A stretch of DNA of 64,000 bases from VXYL01 sp965116345 (GTDB taxonomy: Bacteria > Pseudomonadota > Gammaproteobacteria > Pseudomonadales > Azotimanducaceae), in NCBI GenBank assembly GCA_965116345.1, contig OZ220680.1, positions 310,001 through 374,000 on the forward strand, in the 5' to 3' direction. The notes under the pieces were generated by a model that was given only the letters and a program-made list of their open reading frames with translations, did not search any database and had not been told where the DNA came from. Each line of letters starts with the position of its first letter. The first letter of the stretch is position 1. Made by a program: the position numbers and the translations under genes. Shown piece by piece: positions 1 through 8,341 of the stretch.

Positions 1-1380
1 CATCACGGCGTGCAGTTCGTGCTGGTCCATGACGCCACGGACGCCATCGGCGCCCGGTCCCCGGGCATAGGCGGGCACGTCCTCGCCGGCGTGGGTTTCC
101 GCCAGCATGGGATGTGTTGCGCGCTGCCGGTAGTTCGGGGCGGTGGGTGGAAGTTCGGTCTCCGGACGCTGGGCTCCCGGACCGTTGGCGTAGCCTAGGG
201 TCGTGTACGGGACACCCGCCATGTCCTTCTGCGGCTCGCCATCCCCACCGGCCGCGAATCCGAGGATGGGATTGCCCCGCGCCGGGTACCCGGAAATCGT
301 CAGCGTATGGCTGTGGTCGGCGGTGACGAGGATCAGCGTGTTGCCGGCATCGGTTGCCGCGGCGGCGACACCGACCGCGTCAGAAAAGGCAATGGCGTCG
401 ACAAGCGCGCGGTAGGCGTTCCCCGCATGGTGGGCGTGATCGATCCGGCCCCCTTCGACGACGAGGAAATAGCCAGGATCACCTTCGAGCATGGCGATGG
501 CGTAGCGCGTCATCTCGGCGAGGCTTGGTTCACCGCCCGTGTCCTCGGCCCGATCCGCCTCGAATTCCATGTGCGAAGCCTCGAACAGCCCGAGGAGTTG
601 ACCGCCTTCGGGCATCGCACCGAGCGCGTCGAAGCCAGCGCGGCCATGGACGAAGCGGCGGCCATCGGCGACGGCGAGCCATTCCTCAACCAGGTTGCGC
701 CCATCCCGTCGACGACCCGTGGTCTGGGGCTCTTCCGGGTCGGTCGCCGTGGTCGGTAGGAACATGGCCCTGCCACCACCGAGGACCAGATCCACCCCGT
801 CGCCGTACGGAAACTCGATCAACTGCCGGGCGATGTCCACGCACTTGCCCTGGGCCGCCTCGGGCAGGGTGCCGGGCAATTCCCAGCCACGGTCGGCAGA
901 GTGGGCGTAGGCGGCGGCCGGCGTCGCATGGGTGATTCGCGCCGTGGACACCAACCCGGTACGGTAGCCGCGCTCCTCGGCTTCTTCGAGCAGCGTCGTC
1001 AGTTCGTGCTTCAAGCCCGCTTCGCAGTCGCCCCGCGGTGCCTCGGGACCGATACTCAACACTCCCGCACGGGTCTTGTGTCCCGTCACGAGCGCCGTCA
1101 TTGTCCCTGCAGAATCAGGAACTTGGGCGTCAGTATTGTAGGTCTTTATCAAGGCGACATTGGGGAAGTGCTCGAACGACAGGAGGTGCTCCTCCCCGGC
1201 AAGACCCCGGTTCTGACCATCCAGTATGCGGGCAGCGGTCACCGTCGAGACCCCCATTCCGTCGCCGACGAAGAGCACGACATTGCGTCGTCCGCCCTCC
1301 TCCGCCACTGCTCCGCCGGCGACTGCCAGACTCAGCAAGGCGACCACCTGTCCTTTCACCCCACACCGTTGCGTTTTCAT
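1..1380 (-). CDS. alkaline phosphatase, C-terminus cut by window edge
   Basis: Periplasmic phosphomonoesterase that releases phosphate from organic esters. Translation from the ATG at 1380 runs 460 codons open to the window start. Residues 1-26 form a signal peptide ending in AVA. The metal-site motif GDGMG covers residues 39-43 and the nucleophile motif DSAGT 89-93, with Ser90 as the phosphorylated serine. Later EGGRIDHAHH and TADHSHT supply further zinc ligands. The last visible residues (GVRGVMDQHELHAVM) match the usual C-terminal region of the family, so only a short tail is missing. It is transcribed away from the glutathione reductase gene on the same strand. Family assignment is firm; the phosphate-starvation role is inferred from the family. 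Confidence 0.9.
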   Translation of the reverse strand, partial: MKTQRCGVKGQVVALLSLAVAGGAVAEEGGRRNVVLFVGDGMGVSTVTAARILDGQNRGLAGEEHLLSFEHFPNVALIKTYNTDAQVPDSAGTMTALVTGHKTRAGVLSIGPEAPRGDCEAGLKHELTTLLEEAEERGYRTGLVSTARITHATPAAAYAHSADRGWELPGTLPEAAQGKCVDIARQLIEFPYGDGVDLVLGGGRAMFLPTTATDPEEPQTTGRRRDGRNLVEEWLAVADGRRFVHGRAGFDALGAMPEGGQLLGLFEASHMEFEADRAEDTGGEPSLAEMTRYAIAMLEGDPGYFLVVEGGRIDHAHHAGNAYRALVDAIAFSDAVGVAAAATDAGNTLILVTADHSHTLTISGYPARGNPILGFAAGGDGEPQKDMAGVPYTTLGYANGPGAQRPETELPPTAPNYRQRATHPMLAETHAGEDVPAYARGPGADGVRGVMDQHELHAVM

Positions 1381-1454
1381 AGAACACATACTCCGTCCGT
1401 TGTCTGTAGTTCAGCAGCGCTGGGTGCCGCGGTGACCGCTTGGCGATCGCATTG

Positions 1455-2807
1455 TCATCTAGCCGCTTCCCTCATCGTCACGAATTCCTCGGCTGCCGTG
1501 GGATGGATGCCGATGGTCGAGTCGAAGTCGGCCTTCGTGGCGCCAGCCTTGATGGCGACGCTCAGTCCCTGGATGATCTCGCCCGCTTCGGGACCGCACA
1601 TGTGGGCCGCAACCACCCGGTCGTCCTCGGCATTGACGAGGAGCTTCATCAAGGTCCGTTCGCTACGTCCTGAGACCGTGTGCTTCATCGGCCTGAAACT
1701 CGACTCGTAGACGGCGAGTTCCGGGTAGAGCTCCCGGGCCTGTTCCTCGGTCGGCCCGACCGTGCCGATATTCGGCTGGCAGAAGATCGCCGTCGGCACG
1801 TTGTCGTAGTCCACGCAGCGGGATCCGCCGGCGAACAGGTTGTGGGCGACGCACATACCCTCGGCAATGGCCACCGGCGTCAACTGCAACCGGTCGATCA
1901 CATCGCCGATGGCGTAGACATGGGGGACGTTGGTGCGGTAGCCGCCATCGACCGGAATCGCCCCGTTGGCCGCGACCTGCACACCGGCGGCATCGAGCCC
2001 CAGGTTCGTGCTGGCGGGAGCACGTCCCGTCGCCGCCATAACCAGATCGACGTCGAGACTGGTGGCATCGTCGAAGCGGCAGCGCAGACCGCCGCCGACG
2101 CTGTCGACTGACTCGATCCGCGTCGTCAGGCGGACGGTGACGCCCTTGGCCGCCATCTCCTCGAGGACGAAGCGACGGATGCCGGCGTCGAAGCCTCGCA
2201 GGAATAGTTCGCCCCGATAGGCCAGCGTCACCTCGGCGCCGAGGCCCGCGAAGATGCCGGCGAACTCCACCGCGATGTAGCCGCCACCGACGATCAATGC
2301 CCGTCGGGGAAACTCCGGCAGGTAGAAGGCCTCGTTGGAGGTGATCGCCAGATCGCTACCCGGGAACGGCGGCACGACGGGCCAACTACCGGTGGCGACC
2401 AGGATGTTGCGCGCCGTCACCGTCGCGTGTCCCACGCGGACCGAGTGCGGGCCGGTCAGGACTGCGCGTTCGGCGAGGATCTCGACGCCCGCGTCGGTCA
2501 ACAGGCCGTCGTAGACGTCGTTCAGTCGCTCGATCTCGCGGGTTTTGTTGTCGCGCAGCGTCGGCCAGTGAAATTTGGGATTGCCGGCCTGCCAGCCGTA
2601 GGCCGCCGCATCCTCGAAGTCCTCCGCGAAGTGGGAGCCGTACACGAAGAGTTTCTTGGGCACACAGCCGACGTTCACGCAGGTGCCGCCGAGATAGCGT
2701 TCCTCGGCCACGGCGACTCTGGCACCGAGCGAGGCCGACACCCGCGCCGCGCGAACACCCCCGGAGCCGGCACCGATGACGAACAGGTCGTAGTCGTGGT
2801 TGTCCAC
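1455..2807 (-). CDS. gor: glutathione-disulfide reductase
   Basis: Cytoplasmic FAD enzyme that reduces oxidised glutathione with NADPH. At 450 residues it has the usual length. The FAD-binding GAGSGG lies at residues 12-17, the redox disulfide motif GGTCVNVGCVPKK holds Cys43 and Cys48, a second nucleotide fold starts at VGGGYIAVEFAG near residue 173, and the C-terminal HPTAAEE carries the catalytic His-Glu pair. Trypanothione reductase and other class I flavoprotein disulfide reductases share this fold, but the motif spacing and bacterial context favour Gor. It stands alone on the minus strand, divergent from the ExbD gene. Confidence 0.93.
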   Translation of the reverse strand: MDNHDYDLFVIGAGSGGVRAARVSASLGARVAVAEERYLGGTCVNVGCVPKKLFVYGSHFAEDFEDAAAYGWQAGNPKFHWPTLRDNKTREIERLNDVYDGLLTDAGVEILAERAVLTGPHSVRVGHATVTARNILVATGSWPVVPPFPGSDLAITSNEAFYLPEFPRRALIVGGGYIAVEFAGIFAGLGAEVTLAYRGELFLRGFDAGIRRFVLEEMAAKGVTVRLTTRIESVDSVGGGLRCRFDDATSLDVDLVMAATGRAPASTNLGLDAAGVQVAANGAIPVDGGYRTNVPHVYAIGDVIDRLQLTPVAIAEGMCVAHNLFAGGSRCVDYDNVPTAIFCQPNIGTVGPTEEQARELYPELAVYESSFRPMKHTVSGRSERTLMKLLVNAEDDRVVAAHMCGPEAGEIIQGLSVAIKAGATKADFDSTIGIHPTAAEEFVTMREAAR

Positions 2808-2980
2808 CGGCCGCGCGGTCAGCTACAAGAGGCGACGAGCCTAATGGCATGGACGGCGCCATGCAAAGGCTTGGCGCGGCCAAGTTCGACCACTCGTCGG
2901 GGTTGTTGGAGTCCCCCGAGCGTTGAAGTACACTCCTTCGACTGACAGGCACCTTCGCTAGGTAGCGCCGGGGAAACGGA

Positions 2981-3385
2981 ATGCGCAAACACATTCGACC
3001 GGAATCCGAAGAGAACAAGATCAACCTGACGCCGATGCTCGACGTCGTGTTCATCATGCTCATTTTCTTCATCGTCACGGCGACGTTCGTCAAGGAGATC
3101 GGTCTCGATGTGAACCGACCCGAGGACGACAAGCCGCAGACCGTCGATCCGGACAAGAAGAGCATCGTTGTACGGGTTACCAACCGTGACCGGATCATCA
3201 TCTCCGGGCGCGATGTGGACATCCGGTCGGTGCGGGCGAACATCGAGCGCATGCATGCGGAGAATCCCGAGGCGCCGGTCATCATCCAGCCGCATCCGGA
3301 GTCCACAACCGACACGATGATCCAGATCATGGACTCGGCGCGCCAAGCCGGGGTCTACAACGTGTCACTGGCAGCGACTAACTGA
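2981..3385 (+). CDS. ExbD/TolR family biopolymer transport protein
   Basis: Small inner-membrane protein of the proton-driven TonB/Tol energising complexes. The 134 residues show a short cytoplasmic N-terminus, one transmembrane helix at about residues 17-37 with the conserved protonatable Asp21 (LTPMLDVVF), and a periplasmic domain. A Shine-Dalgarno-like GGGGAAACGG precedes the ATG. No exbB, tolQ or tonB gene is next to it in this window, so its motor partner must lie elsewhere; that makes ExbD versus TolR uncertain. The next gene, threonine aldolase, starts 20 bases downstream on the same strand. Confidence 0.85.
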   Translation: MRKHIRPESEENKINLTPMLDVVFIMLIFFIVTATFVKEIGLDVNRPEDDKPQTVDPDKKSIVVRVTNRDRIIISGRDVDIRSVRANIERMHAENPEAPVIIQPHPESTTDTMIQIMDSARQAGVYNVSLAATN

Positions 3386-3405
3386 CCTCGTCCCCGATCC
3401 GTCCC

Positions 3406-4392
3406 TTGACGGATATCGATCTTCGTTCCGACACGGTAACCCGACCGTCGGCGGCCATGCGCGCCGCCATGGCGGACGCCGAGGTGGGCGACGACGTCTA
3501 CGGCGAGGATCCTACGACCAACCGCCTTGAGAGACTCTGCGCCGAGAGGCTTGGATTCGAAGCCGGCCTGTTCGTTGCCAGCGGCACCCAGTCGAACCTG
3601 GCGGCCCTGCTCACCCACTGCGGTCGGGGAGACGAGTACATCGCGGGGCAGGACGCCCACACCTACCGGTTTGAAGGTGGCGGCGGTGCGGCATTCGGGA
3701 GCATCCAGCCTCAACCCCTTCCCTTCCAGCCGGACGGCACGCTGGATCTCGACGACGTGCAAGCCGCGGTCAAACCGGACGACTACCACTTCGCGAAGAC
3801 CCGCCTCCTGTGCCTGGAAAACACCCAGGGTGGGCGCCCCATCGGACCTGGCTACTTCGACCGCGCCAAGGCCCTGGCGAATCGGACCGGTCTACGCCTC
3901 CATCTCGACGGTGCCCGGCTGTTCAACGCGGCAGTCGCTCTCGCGATCGACGTGGACGACATCACCCGCCATTGCGACTCGGTCTCGGTGTGCCTGTCCA
4001 AGGGCCTTGGCGAACCGGTTGGATCGGTCCTCTGCGGCGACTCGGACTTCATCGTCGCGGCGAGACGCTGGCGAAAGGTCCTCGGTGGCGGCATGCGCCA
4101 GTGCGGCATTCTTGCCGCGGCGGGCCTATACGCCCTTGAGCACAACGTCGAACGCCTCGCCGACGATCATCGCCGGGCACGCGAACTGGCCGACGGGTTG
4201 CGCGCCGCCGGCATCGCGGCGGACCAACGGACGAACATGGTCTACGTCGACGGGATCGAATCGGCGCGAATGCGCGCCCACATGGCGACCGGCGGAGTCC
4301 GCGTCTCCGGCCCGCGGTGGGTCGTTCATCTGGACATTGACGACAGGGATATCCGCCATATCGTCGACACCGCCGCAGGCCTATCCGGATGA
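3406..4392 (+). CDS. ltaE: low-specificity L-threonine aldolase
   Basis: PLP enzyme that splits threonine or allo-threonine into glycine and acetaldehyde. The frame opens with TTG at 3406 directly followed by the conserved N-terminus IDLRSDTVTRPS, so the rare start codon is well supported. The PLP lysine is Lys199 in LSKGLGEPVGS, and Asp168 in LHLDGARLFNA is the pyridine-nitrogen partner. The 328 residues cover the whole family length. Its fold-type I relatives include tyrosine phenol-lyase-like enzymes, but these motifs are typical of threonine aldolases. Confidence 0.9.
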   Translation: MTDIDLRSDTVTRPSAAMRAAMADAEVGDDVYGEDPTTNRLERLCAERLGFEAGLFVASGTQSNLAALLTHCGRGDEYIAGQDAHTYRFEGGGGAAFGSIQPQPLPFQPDGTLDLDDVQAAVKPDDYHFAKTRLLCLENTQGGRPIGPGYFDRAKALANRTGLRLHLDGARLFNAAVALAIDVDDITRHCDSVSVCLSKGLGEPVGSVLCGDSDFIVAARRWRKVLGGGMRQCGILAAAGLYALEHNVERLADDHRRARELADGLRAAGIAADQRTNMVYVDGIESARMRAHMATGGVRVSGPRWVVHLDIDDRDIRHIVDTAAGLSG

Positions 4393-4446
4393 GCCGCGGG
4401 TGTGCTTTCCTCGTCGAGACCGACGAGGCGTGACCAGCCACTCGAG

Positions 4447-5700
4447 CTACGCCCCAATACCGACCACGAGCCCGGCGATGGTTCCGGTCAGGCAGGCCAC
4501 GAGGGTGCCCGACAGTATGGCCCGCGGCCCGAGACGGAGCAGCTCGCTGCGCCGGTCCGGCACCAGGATGCTGATGCCGCCGATCAGGATCCCCAGACTG
4601 CCGAAGTTCGCGAATCCGCACAGCGCGTAGGTGAGAATCACCCGGGTCTCGGCCGAGAGCGCGTCGCCTGCTTCGGCGAACTGCAGATACGCGATCAACT
4701 CGTTGAGCACGACCTTGGTGCCGAGCAGCGTGCCCGCGTCGGTGGCTTCCGCCCACGGCACCCCCATCAGCCACGCCACCGGCGCGAACGCCCAGCCGAG
4801 AATGCGTTCTAGCCTGAGCGGTGCGTCGAAGACCTCCGCCGCACCGAGCATGAGATTGACCAGCGCCACCAGGGAGACCAGCACGATCACCATGGAGGCG
4901 ACGTTGGCGACCAGGCGCAGCCCGTCCATGGTTCCCCGGGAAACGGCGTCCATGACGCTGTCGTAGCGCAAGGTATCAGCGAGGTCGCCGACGGCTGTAT
5001 CGGTCTGTTCGGGAACCATGATGCGGGCGATGATCACCGCGCCGATGACGTTCACCACCGAGGCGATGAGAACGTGACCCAGGGCACCGTCGATCACCGG
5101 CCCGAGGACGTTGGCATACACCACCATGATCGATCCGGCGACGGTGGACATGCCGCAGGTGATCACGACGAAGAACTCCGAGCGGGACAGGCTCTTCAGG
5201 TAGGCGCGGATGACCAGCGGCGACTCCACCAAGCCGAGAAACACGCTGGAGGCGGCCGCGACGCCGACGGCGCCACCAAGCCCCAGGGTCTTCTTCAATG
5301 TCCAGGCGAAGCCGCGGATCAACAGGGGAAGGATCCGCCAGTACCAAAGCACGGCGACGAGGACGCTGAAGACAAGGATCTGCGGCAGCACGCGGAACGC
5401 GAAGATGACCAGCGGTGGGCCTTGGCCCTCGGCGTACTCAAACGGGATCTCGTCGCCACCGAGGAAACCGAAGATCAACGTCGTCCCCGCCATGGTCGCC
5501 GTCTCCATCGCGTGAACGAAGTGGTTCAGCATCAAGAGGCCATCCTTGACCACCGGTACCCGGAGAAGCAGCCACGCCAGCGCGATCTGGATCCCGATGC
5601 CGACCGCAACCTGCAGGAATCGGACCTCGCGGCGGCGTTCGCCTAGAAGCCAGGCGATGCCCAACAACACGAAAATGCCTAGAACACCCTGCACCGTCAC
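4447..5700 (-). CDS. concentrative nucleoside transporter, NupC/CNT family
   Basis: Inner-membrane cation-coupled nucleoside importer. The chosen start is GTG at 5700, where the first hydrophobic helix begins (VTVQGVLGIFVLLG); upstream codons remain open but look non-coding. The 417 residues contain many hydrophobic segments and CNT signatures such as GLVESPLVIRAYL and CGFANFGSLGILIGG. It lies convergent with the threonine aldolase gene and divergent from the PfkB kinase, which resembles adenosine-type kinases, so import plus phosphorylation of nucleosides is a reasonable inference. Confidence 0.9.
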   Translation of the reverse strand: MTVQGVLGIFVLLGIAWLLGERRREVRFLQVAVGIGIQIALAWLLLRVPVVKDGLLMLNHFVHAMETATMAGTTLIFGFLGGDEIPFEYAEGQGPPLVIFAFRVLPQILVFSVLVAVLWYWRILPLLIRGFAWTLKKTLGLGGAVGVAAASSVFLGLVESPLVIRAYLKSLSRSEFFVVITCGMSTVAGSIMVVYANVLGPVIDGALGHVLIASVVNVIGAVIIARIMVPEQTDTAVGDLADTLRYDSVMDAVSRGTMDGLRLVANVASMVIVLVSLVALVNLMLGAAEVFDAPLRLERILGWAFAPVAWLMGVPWAEATDAGTLLGTKVVLNELIAYLQFAEAGDALSAETRVILTYALCGFANFGSLGILIGGISILVPDRRSELLRLGPRAILSGTLVACLTGTIAGLVVGIGA

Positions 5701-5837
5701 CTCCCCGATACCGCCAGCAACATTGCGGGAATGTCCGCAGGCTGCTAAACGGACGGAGTTTACTCGACGGGACACCCACCATTACGCCAGTCCGATCCAA
5801 GCGGATCCTGCTAACCGGCACGCTCGCCATCGACTAC

Positions 5838-6731
5838 ATGGGCTCGTACCCGGGTGTTTTCACAGGGCTACCCCGGCATCGCGGCATCAATCTCGCCATC
5901 CAGCTCGAGCAGATCGAGAGGCACTTCGGCGGCTGCGCCATGAACATCGCCTATACGCTGAAGCTCCTCGGAGACGCCCCGGTTCCCTTCGTTCACGTCG
6001 GCCGCGACTTCGACACCGACTATGCCGCCCACCTGGCCGCGGTGGGCCTGGACACGTCGGGTGTTCAAGTCACGGACTCTCCCTACTCCGCCCACGCGTT
6101 CATCTTCACCGACCGCGAGCAGAACCAGTTCACCGGCTTCTTCGGCGGGCCAGCCGTCGGCCCGGACTTCGGGGAGCGTATCCGACGCTTCGCCCGTGGC
6201 TTCGACTATGCAGTCCTCGCACCCGACGTCCCGGAGCACATGATCCCCGCCGCGCGGGCCCTGCGCCGGGTGGGTGTCCCATTCCTGACCGACCCCGGGC
6301 AAAATCTCACGGACTTCGAGGCTTCCGACGCCAAGGAGTTGACCGAACTCTCCGAGGCCGTCGTCGTCAACGAGTTCGAGTACGAAACGCTGTGCAAGCT
6401 CGCGTCCGAAGCGGTCGACGCAATCGACCTCGTCATCGTCACGGAGGGCGAGCGCGGCACCCGGTGGCGCAGCCGGTCCGACGGCGACGGCCACGAACCC
6501 GCCGTGGAGGCGCGGATTGTCGATCCCACGGGCTGTGGCGATGCGTTCCGCGGTGGCTTCGTGCATGCCCACCTAAGGGGTGCCGCCATCGGCGATGCGG
6601 TTCGTGCCGGGGGCGTGACCGCGGCCCTCGCCCTGGAGGCCAAGGGCACCCAGGCCCACCACTGCGACGCCTTTGCCAATCGCTACCGAAACGCATGGGA
6701 CACCCACCCGCCTTGGTTGGAACCCTCCTGA
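5838..6731 (+). CDS. PfkB-family sugar/nucleoside kinase
   Basis: ATP-dependent kinase of the ribokinase/adenosine kinase superfamily. The N-terminal GGCAMNIAYTLKLLG (31-45) is the substrate-side signature and DPTGCGDAFRGGF (229-241) carries the catalytic base Asp235. The coordinates use the first ATG, but conserved family sequence (ILLTGTLAIDYMGSYPG) continues in frame upstream to about 5781 with no ATG, GTG or TTG; ATT at 5781 or CTG at 5808 may be the true start. Substrate cannot be fixed from sequence: adenosine, ribose or another sugar are possible. Copies of a 12-bp repeat sit just before the gene and inside its last codons. Confidence 0.85.
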   Translation: MGSYPGVFTGLPRHRGINLAIQLEQIERHFGGCAMNIAYTLKLLGDAPVPFVHVGRDFDTDYAAHLAAVGLDTSGVQVTDSPYSAHAFIFTDREQNQFTGFFGGPAVGPDFGERIRRFARGFDYAVLAPDVPEHMIPAARALRRVGVPFLTDPGQNLTDFEASDAKELTELSEAVVVNEFEYETLCKLASEAVDAIDLVIVTEGERGTRWRSRSDGDGHEPAVEARIVDPTGCGDAFRGGFVHAHLRGAAIGDAVRAGGVTAALALEAKGTQAHHCDAFANRYRNAWDTHPPWLEPS

Positions 6732-6818
6732 CCAATGCACACCCCCGCAGCATGGGACACCCACCGTAGGTCGCAAGGGGACACCCACCGTGGCGGAGGT
6801 CGAAAGGGGACACCCACC
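6697..6818. repeat. 12-bp repeat GGGACACCCACC, four copies
   Basis: The exact motif GGGACACCCACC occurs at 6697-6708 (inside the last codons of the PfkB gene), 6754-6765, 6778-6789 and 6807-6818; a fifth copy lies at 5769-5780 just before the same gene. The last three share longer flanks (GGGG before, GTGG or GTAGG after, then GTCG and an A-rich link). The stretch 6732-6864 has no other coding content. It looks like a dispersed extragenic repeat; the function is unknown. Confidence 0.8.
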
Positions 6819-6864
6819 GTGGCGATAGCCGTACATCCTGAACGGCGTCCGGGCTTGCACTAAC

Positions 6865-7491
6865 ATGGACCGCATGCCCGGTCGAATCATCCTTCTGAAC
6901 GGCTCGTCCAGCGCCGGCAAGACCACCACCGCGCTGGCGATTCAGCGCTTGAGTCGCGAACCGGTGCAGCTCATCGCCCTCGACCAGTTCCGCGACGGCA
7001 TGAGCGGGCGTTACCGCGGTATGAATTCAGTGGCCGGTGAGCCAGGCGCACGGGGTCTCAACGTCGTACCCAACGGGGCCGTCACGGAGCTGAATTTCGG
7101 CGACATCGGCCGCCAGACCCTGAGGGGCATGCGCCGCGCCGCCGCGTCGTTCGCTACCACCGGCATCGACGTGGTCATCGACGACCTGCTGCTGGAAGCG
7201 GACTTCCTGCGCGACTACTTGGAAGTCCTGCACGACTTCGCGGTGACTTTCGTCGGCGTTCGCTGCGATCTCGACACGGTGAACGCCAGGGAGACGTCGC
7301 GCCCCGGCCGGTTTCCCGGCACCGCCGCCGGCCACTTCGACCGGGTGCACGACGGCTGCTGCTACGATGTCGAAATCGATACCACGAAATCAACGCCACG
7401 GGAATGCGCCGAGGCGGTAGTGGCCATTGTTGCCGAGCCGCCCTCGCCCACGGCATTCGAGCGAATGCGTGCAGTGATCGGGGGAGGGTGA
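6865..7491 (+). CDS. chloramphenicol phosphotransferase-like P-loop protein
   Basis: P-loop nucleotide kinase-type protein of 208 residues. The Walker A motif GSSSAGKT is at residues 13-20, followed by an Asp-rich strand (IALDQFRDGM) and DVVIDDLLLE, in the order seen in chloramphenicol 3-O-phosphotransferase relatives. Most members found in chromosomes have no proven link to drug resistance, so the substrate is open. A second in-frame ATG lies at 6874. The sirtuin gene starts one base after its stop, so the two are co-transcribed. Confidence 0.75.
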   Translation: MDRMPGRIILLNGSSSAGKTTTALAIQRLSREPVQLIALDQFRDGMSGRYRGMNSVAGEPGARGLNVVPNGAVTELNFGDIGRQTLRGMRRAAASFATTGIDVVIDDLLLEADFLRDYLEVLHDFAVTFVGVRCDLDTVNARETSRPGRFPGTAAGHFDRVHDGCCYDVEIDTTKSTPRECAEAVVAIVAEPPSPTAFERMRAVIGGG

Positions 7492-7492
7492 A

Positions 7493-8272
7493 ATGTCCGA
7501 GACAGAGGCGGGGCACGCCGACGACGATCTCGAGCGCTTCCGCGCCATGATCGCGGCAGCCAACCGCATCGTGTTCTTCACGGGCGCCGGTATCAGCACC
7601 GAGTCGGGCATTCCGGACTTTCGTAGTCCCGGCACGGGGATCTGGAACAAGATCAAGCCCATCGAGTTCCAGGACTTCCTCGGCTCCGAAGAACGCCGCC
7701 AGGAGTCCTGGCGGCGGCGCTTTGGCAACGATGGCAACCAGTGGACGGATGCCAAACCCAATCTTGGCCATCGTGCCGTCGCCAAGCTGATCGGCGACGG
7801 GCTGGCCACGGCGATCATCACCCAGAACGTCGACAACCTGCATCAGGACTCCGGCGTACCCGATGACCAGGTCATCGAACTCCACGGCAACACCCGCTAC
7901 GCCAAGTGCCTCGATTGCGAAACCCGCTACGAGCTGGCCGATCTCAAACGCCAGTTCGAGACCCTGGGGCGTGTGGAGTCCTGTTCGCGGTGCGGCGGAA
8001 TCGTCAAGACCGCGACGATCTCGTTCGGCCAGGCGATGCCCCAGGAGGCGATGGCGCGCGCCCAGGAGGAGACCAATGCCTGCGACCTGTTCATCGTCCT
8101 CGGTTCGTCACTGGTGGTCTACCCAGCGGCAGGCTTTCCGGAGTACGCCAAGCGGCTCGGCGCGGGTCTCGTGATAGTCAACCGGGAACCGACGCCGCTC
8201 GACGGTCTCGCCGATCTCGCACTTCACCGCGAGATCGGTGCCACCATGGGCTACGTCGTCGGCGTCAATTAG
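7493..8272 (+). CDS. cobB: NAD-dependent protein deacylase, sirtuin
   Basis: Class III deacylase using NAD to remove acyl groups from lysines. NAD-binding GAGISTESGIPDFRS begins at residue 31, TQNVDNLH at 110-117, the catalytic His131 lies in ELHGN, and four zinc cysteines form the pairs Cys139/Cys142 and Cys164/Cys167. Length (259 residues) is typical of bacterial sirtuins. Start is one base after the stop of the P-loop gene. Symbol is used in the general sense for bacterial sirtuins. Confidence 0.93.
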   Translation: MSETEAGHADDDLERFRAMIAAANRIVFFTGAGISTESGIPDFRSPGTGIWNKIKPIEFQDFLGSEERRQESWRRRFGNDGNQWTDAKPNLGHRAVAKLIGDGLATAIITQNVDNLHQDSGVPDDQVIELHGNTRYAKCLDCETRYELADLKRQFETLGRVESCSRCGGIVKTATISFGQAMPQEAMARAQEETNACDLFIVLGSSLVVYPAAGFPEYAKRLGAGLVIVNREPTPLDGLADLALHREIGATMGYVVGVN

Positions 8273-8341
8273 GATCGCGACCGCTACGCTCAGGAGCGAA
8301 CCGCGTCTACGACCCCCTGGTGGTGACCCACATCGCGCCCG

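Noticed and set aside
6732..6864. CRISPR-like array from the spaced 12-bp repeats
   Set aside because: Repeats are too short, spacing is irregular (24 and 29 bases), the spacers are related to each other and no cas genes are nearby.
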